DNA from: Cellvibrionaceae bacterium
GTDB lineage: Bacteria; Pseudomonadota; Gammaproteobacteria; Pseudomonadales; Cellvibrionaceae
Assembly (NCBI GenBank): GCA_030597965.1
Contig: JAUVQU010000171.1
Span: 1 to 5,235 of the forward strand
Direction: 5' to 3'
DNA length: 5,235 nt
Shown here: piece by piece, positions 5,214 to 5,235 of the stretch
Numbering within the stretch: the first letter of the stretch is position 1
Layout: each line of letters starts with the position of its first letter
The notes under the pieces: model-generated
Seen by the model: only the letters and a program-made list of their open reading frames with translations
What the model was told of the DNA's origin: nothing
Database searches by the model: none
Translations under genes and position numbers: made by a program

Positions 5214-5235
5214 AAAAGCCTCTTAAAATCTTATA

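Overview
The window looks like chromosomal DNA of a gammaproteobacterium. The pointers are a typical GroEL with a GGM-rich tail, the fxsA-groES-groEL gene order and an RpoH (sigma-32) promoter of the enterobacterial groE type. The moderate base composition and the style of the accessory proteins would fit a marine Cellvibrionales-like lineage, but that is inference and the genus cannot be fixed from the sequence alone. I see no insertion sequence, phage gene, tRNA, rRNA or CRISPR array.

Layout from right to left along the minus strand: fxsA (4713-5213), a sigma-32 promoter (about 4661-4687), a roughly 160-base leader with several inverted repeats, groES (4204-4494), groEL (2525-4165), and a rho-independent terminator with a UUCG loop (2474-2501). 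Just beyond that terminator, at about 2395-2460, lies a decayed in-frame copy of the last codons of groEL. The next 160 bases or so carry nothing I recognise.

A plus-strand gene at 1809-2186 converges on the groE operon and ends in a near-perfect bidirectional terminator (2200-2233). Its 125-residue product is acidic, has no arginine, and carries three copies of a nine-residue motif, L-x-D-[FY]-L-D-A-L-[YH]. I cannot assign it to a family. It is divergent from a minus-strand gene at 899-1540 that encodes a six-helix membrane protein resembling the membrane domain of the urate hydroxylase PuuD without its cytochrome c part. The 268 bases between these two genes hold a duplicated two-part element and an imperfect palindrome.

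After another terminator (842-877) the left edge holds the first 243 codons of a single-pass membrane protein with a long predicted extracytoplasmic coiled-coil region. It starts at a GTG and runs off the window.

GroES and GroEL form the folding machine, and FxsA is a common gammaproteobacterial neighbour. The other three genes have no evident functional link to them. The two observations most worth following are the triple-motif acidic protein and the groEL tail fossil.
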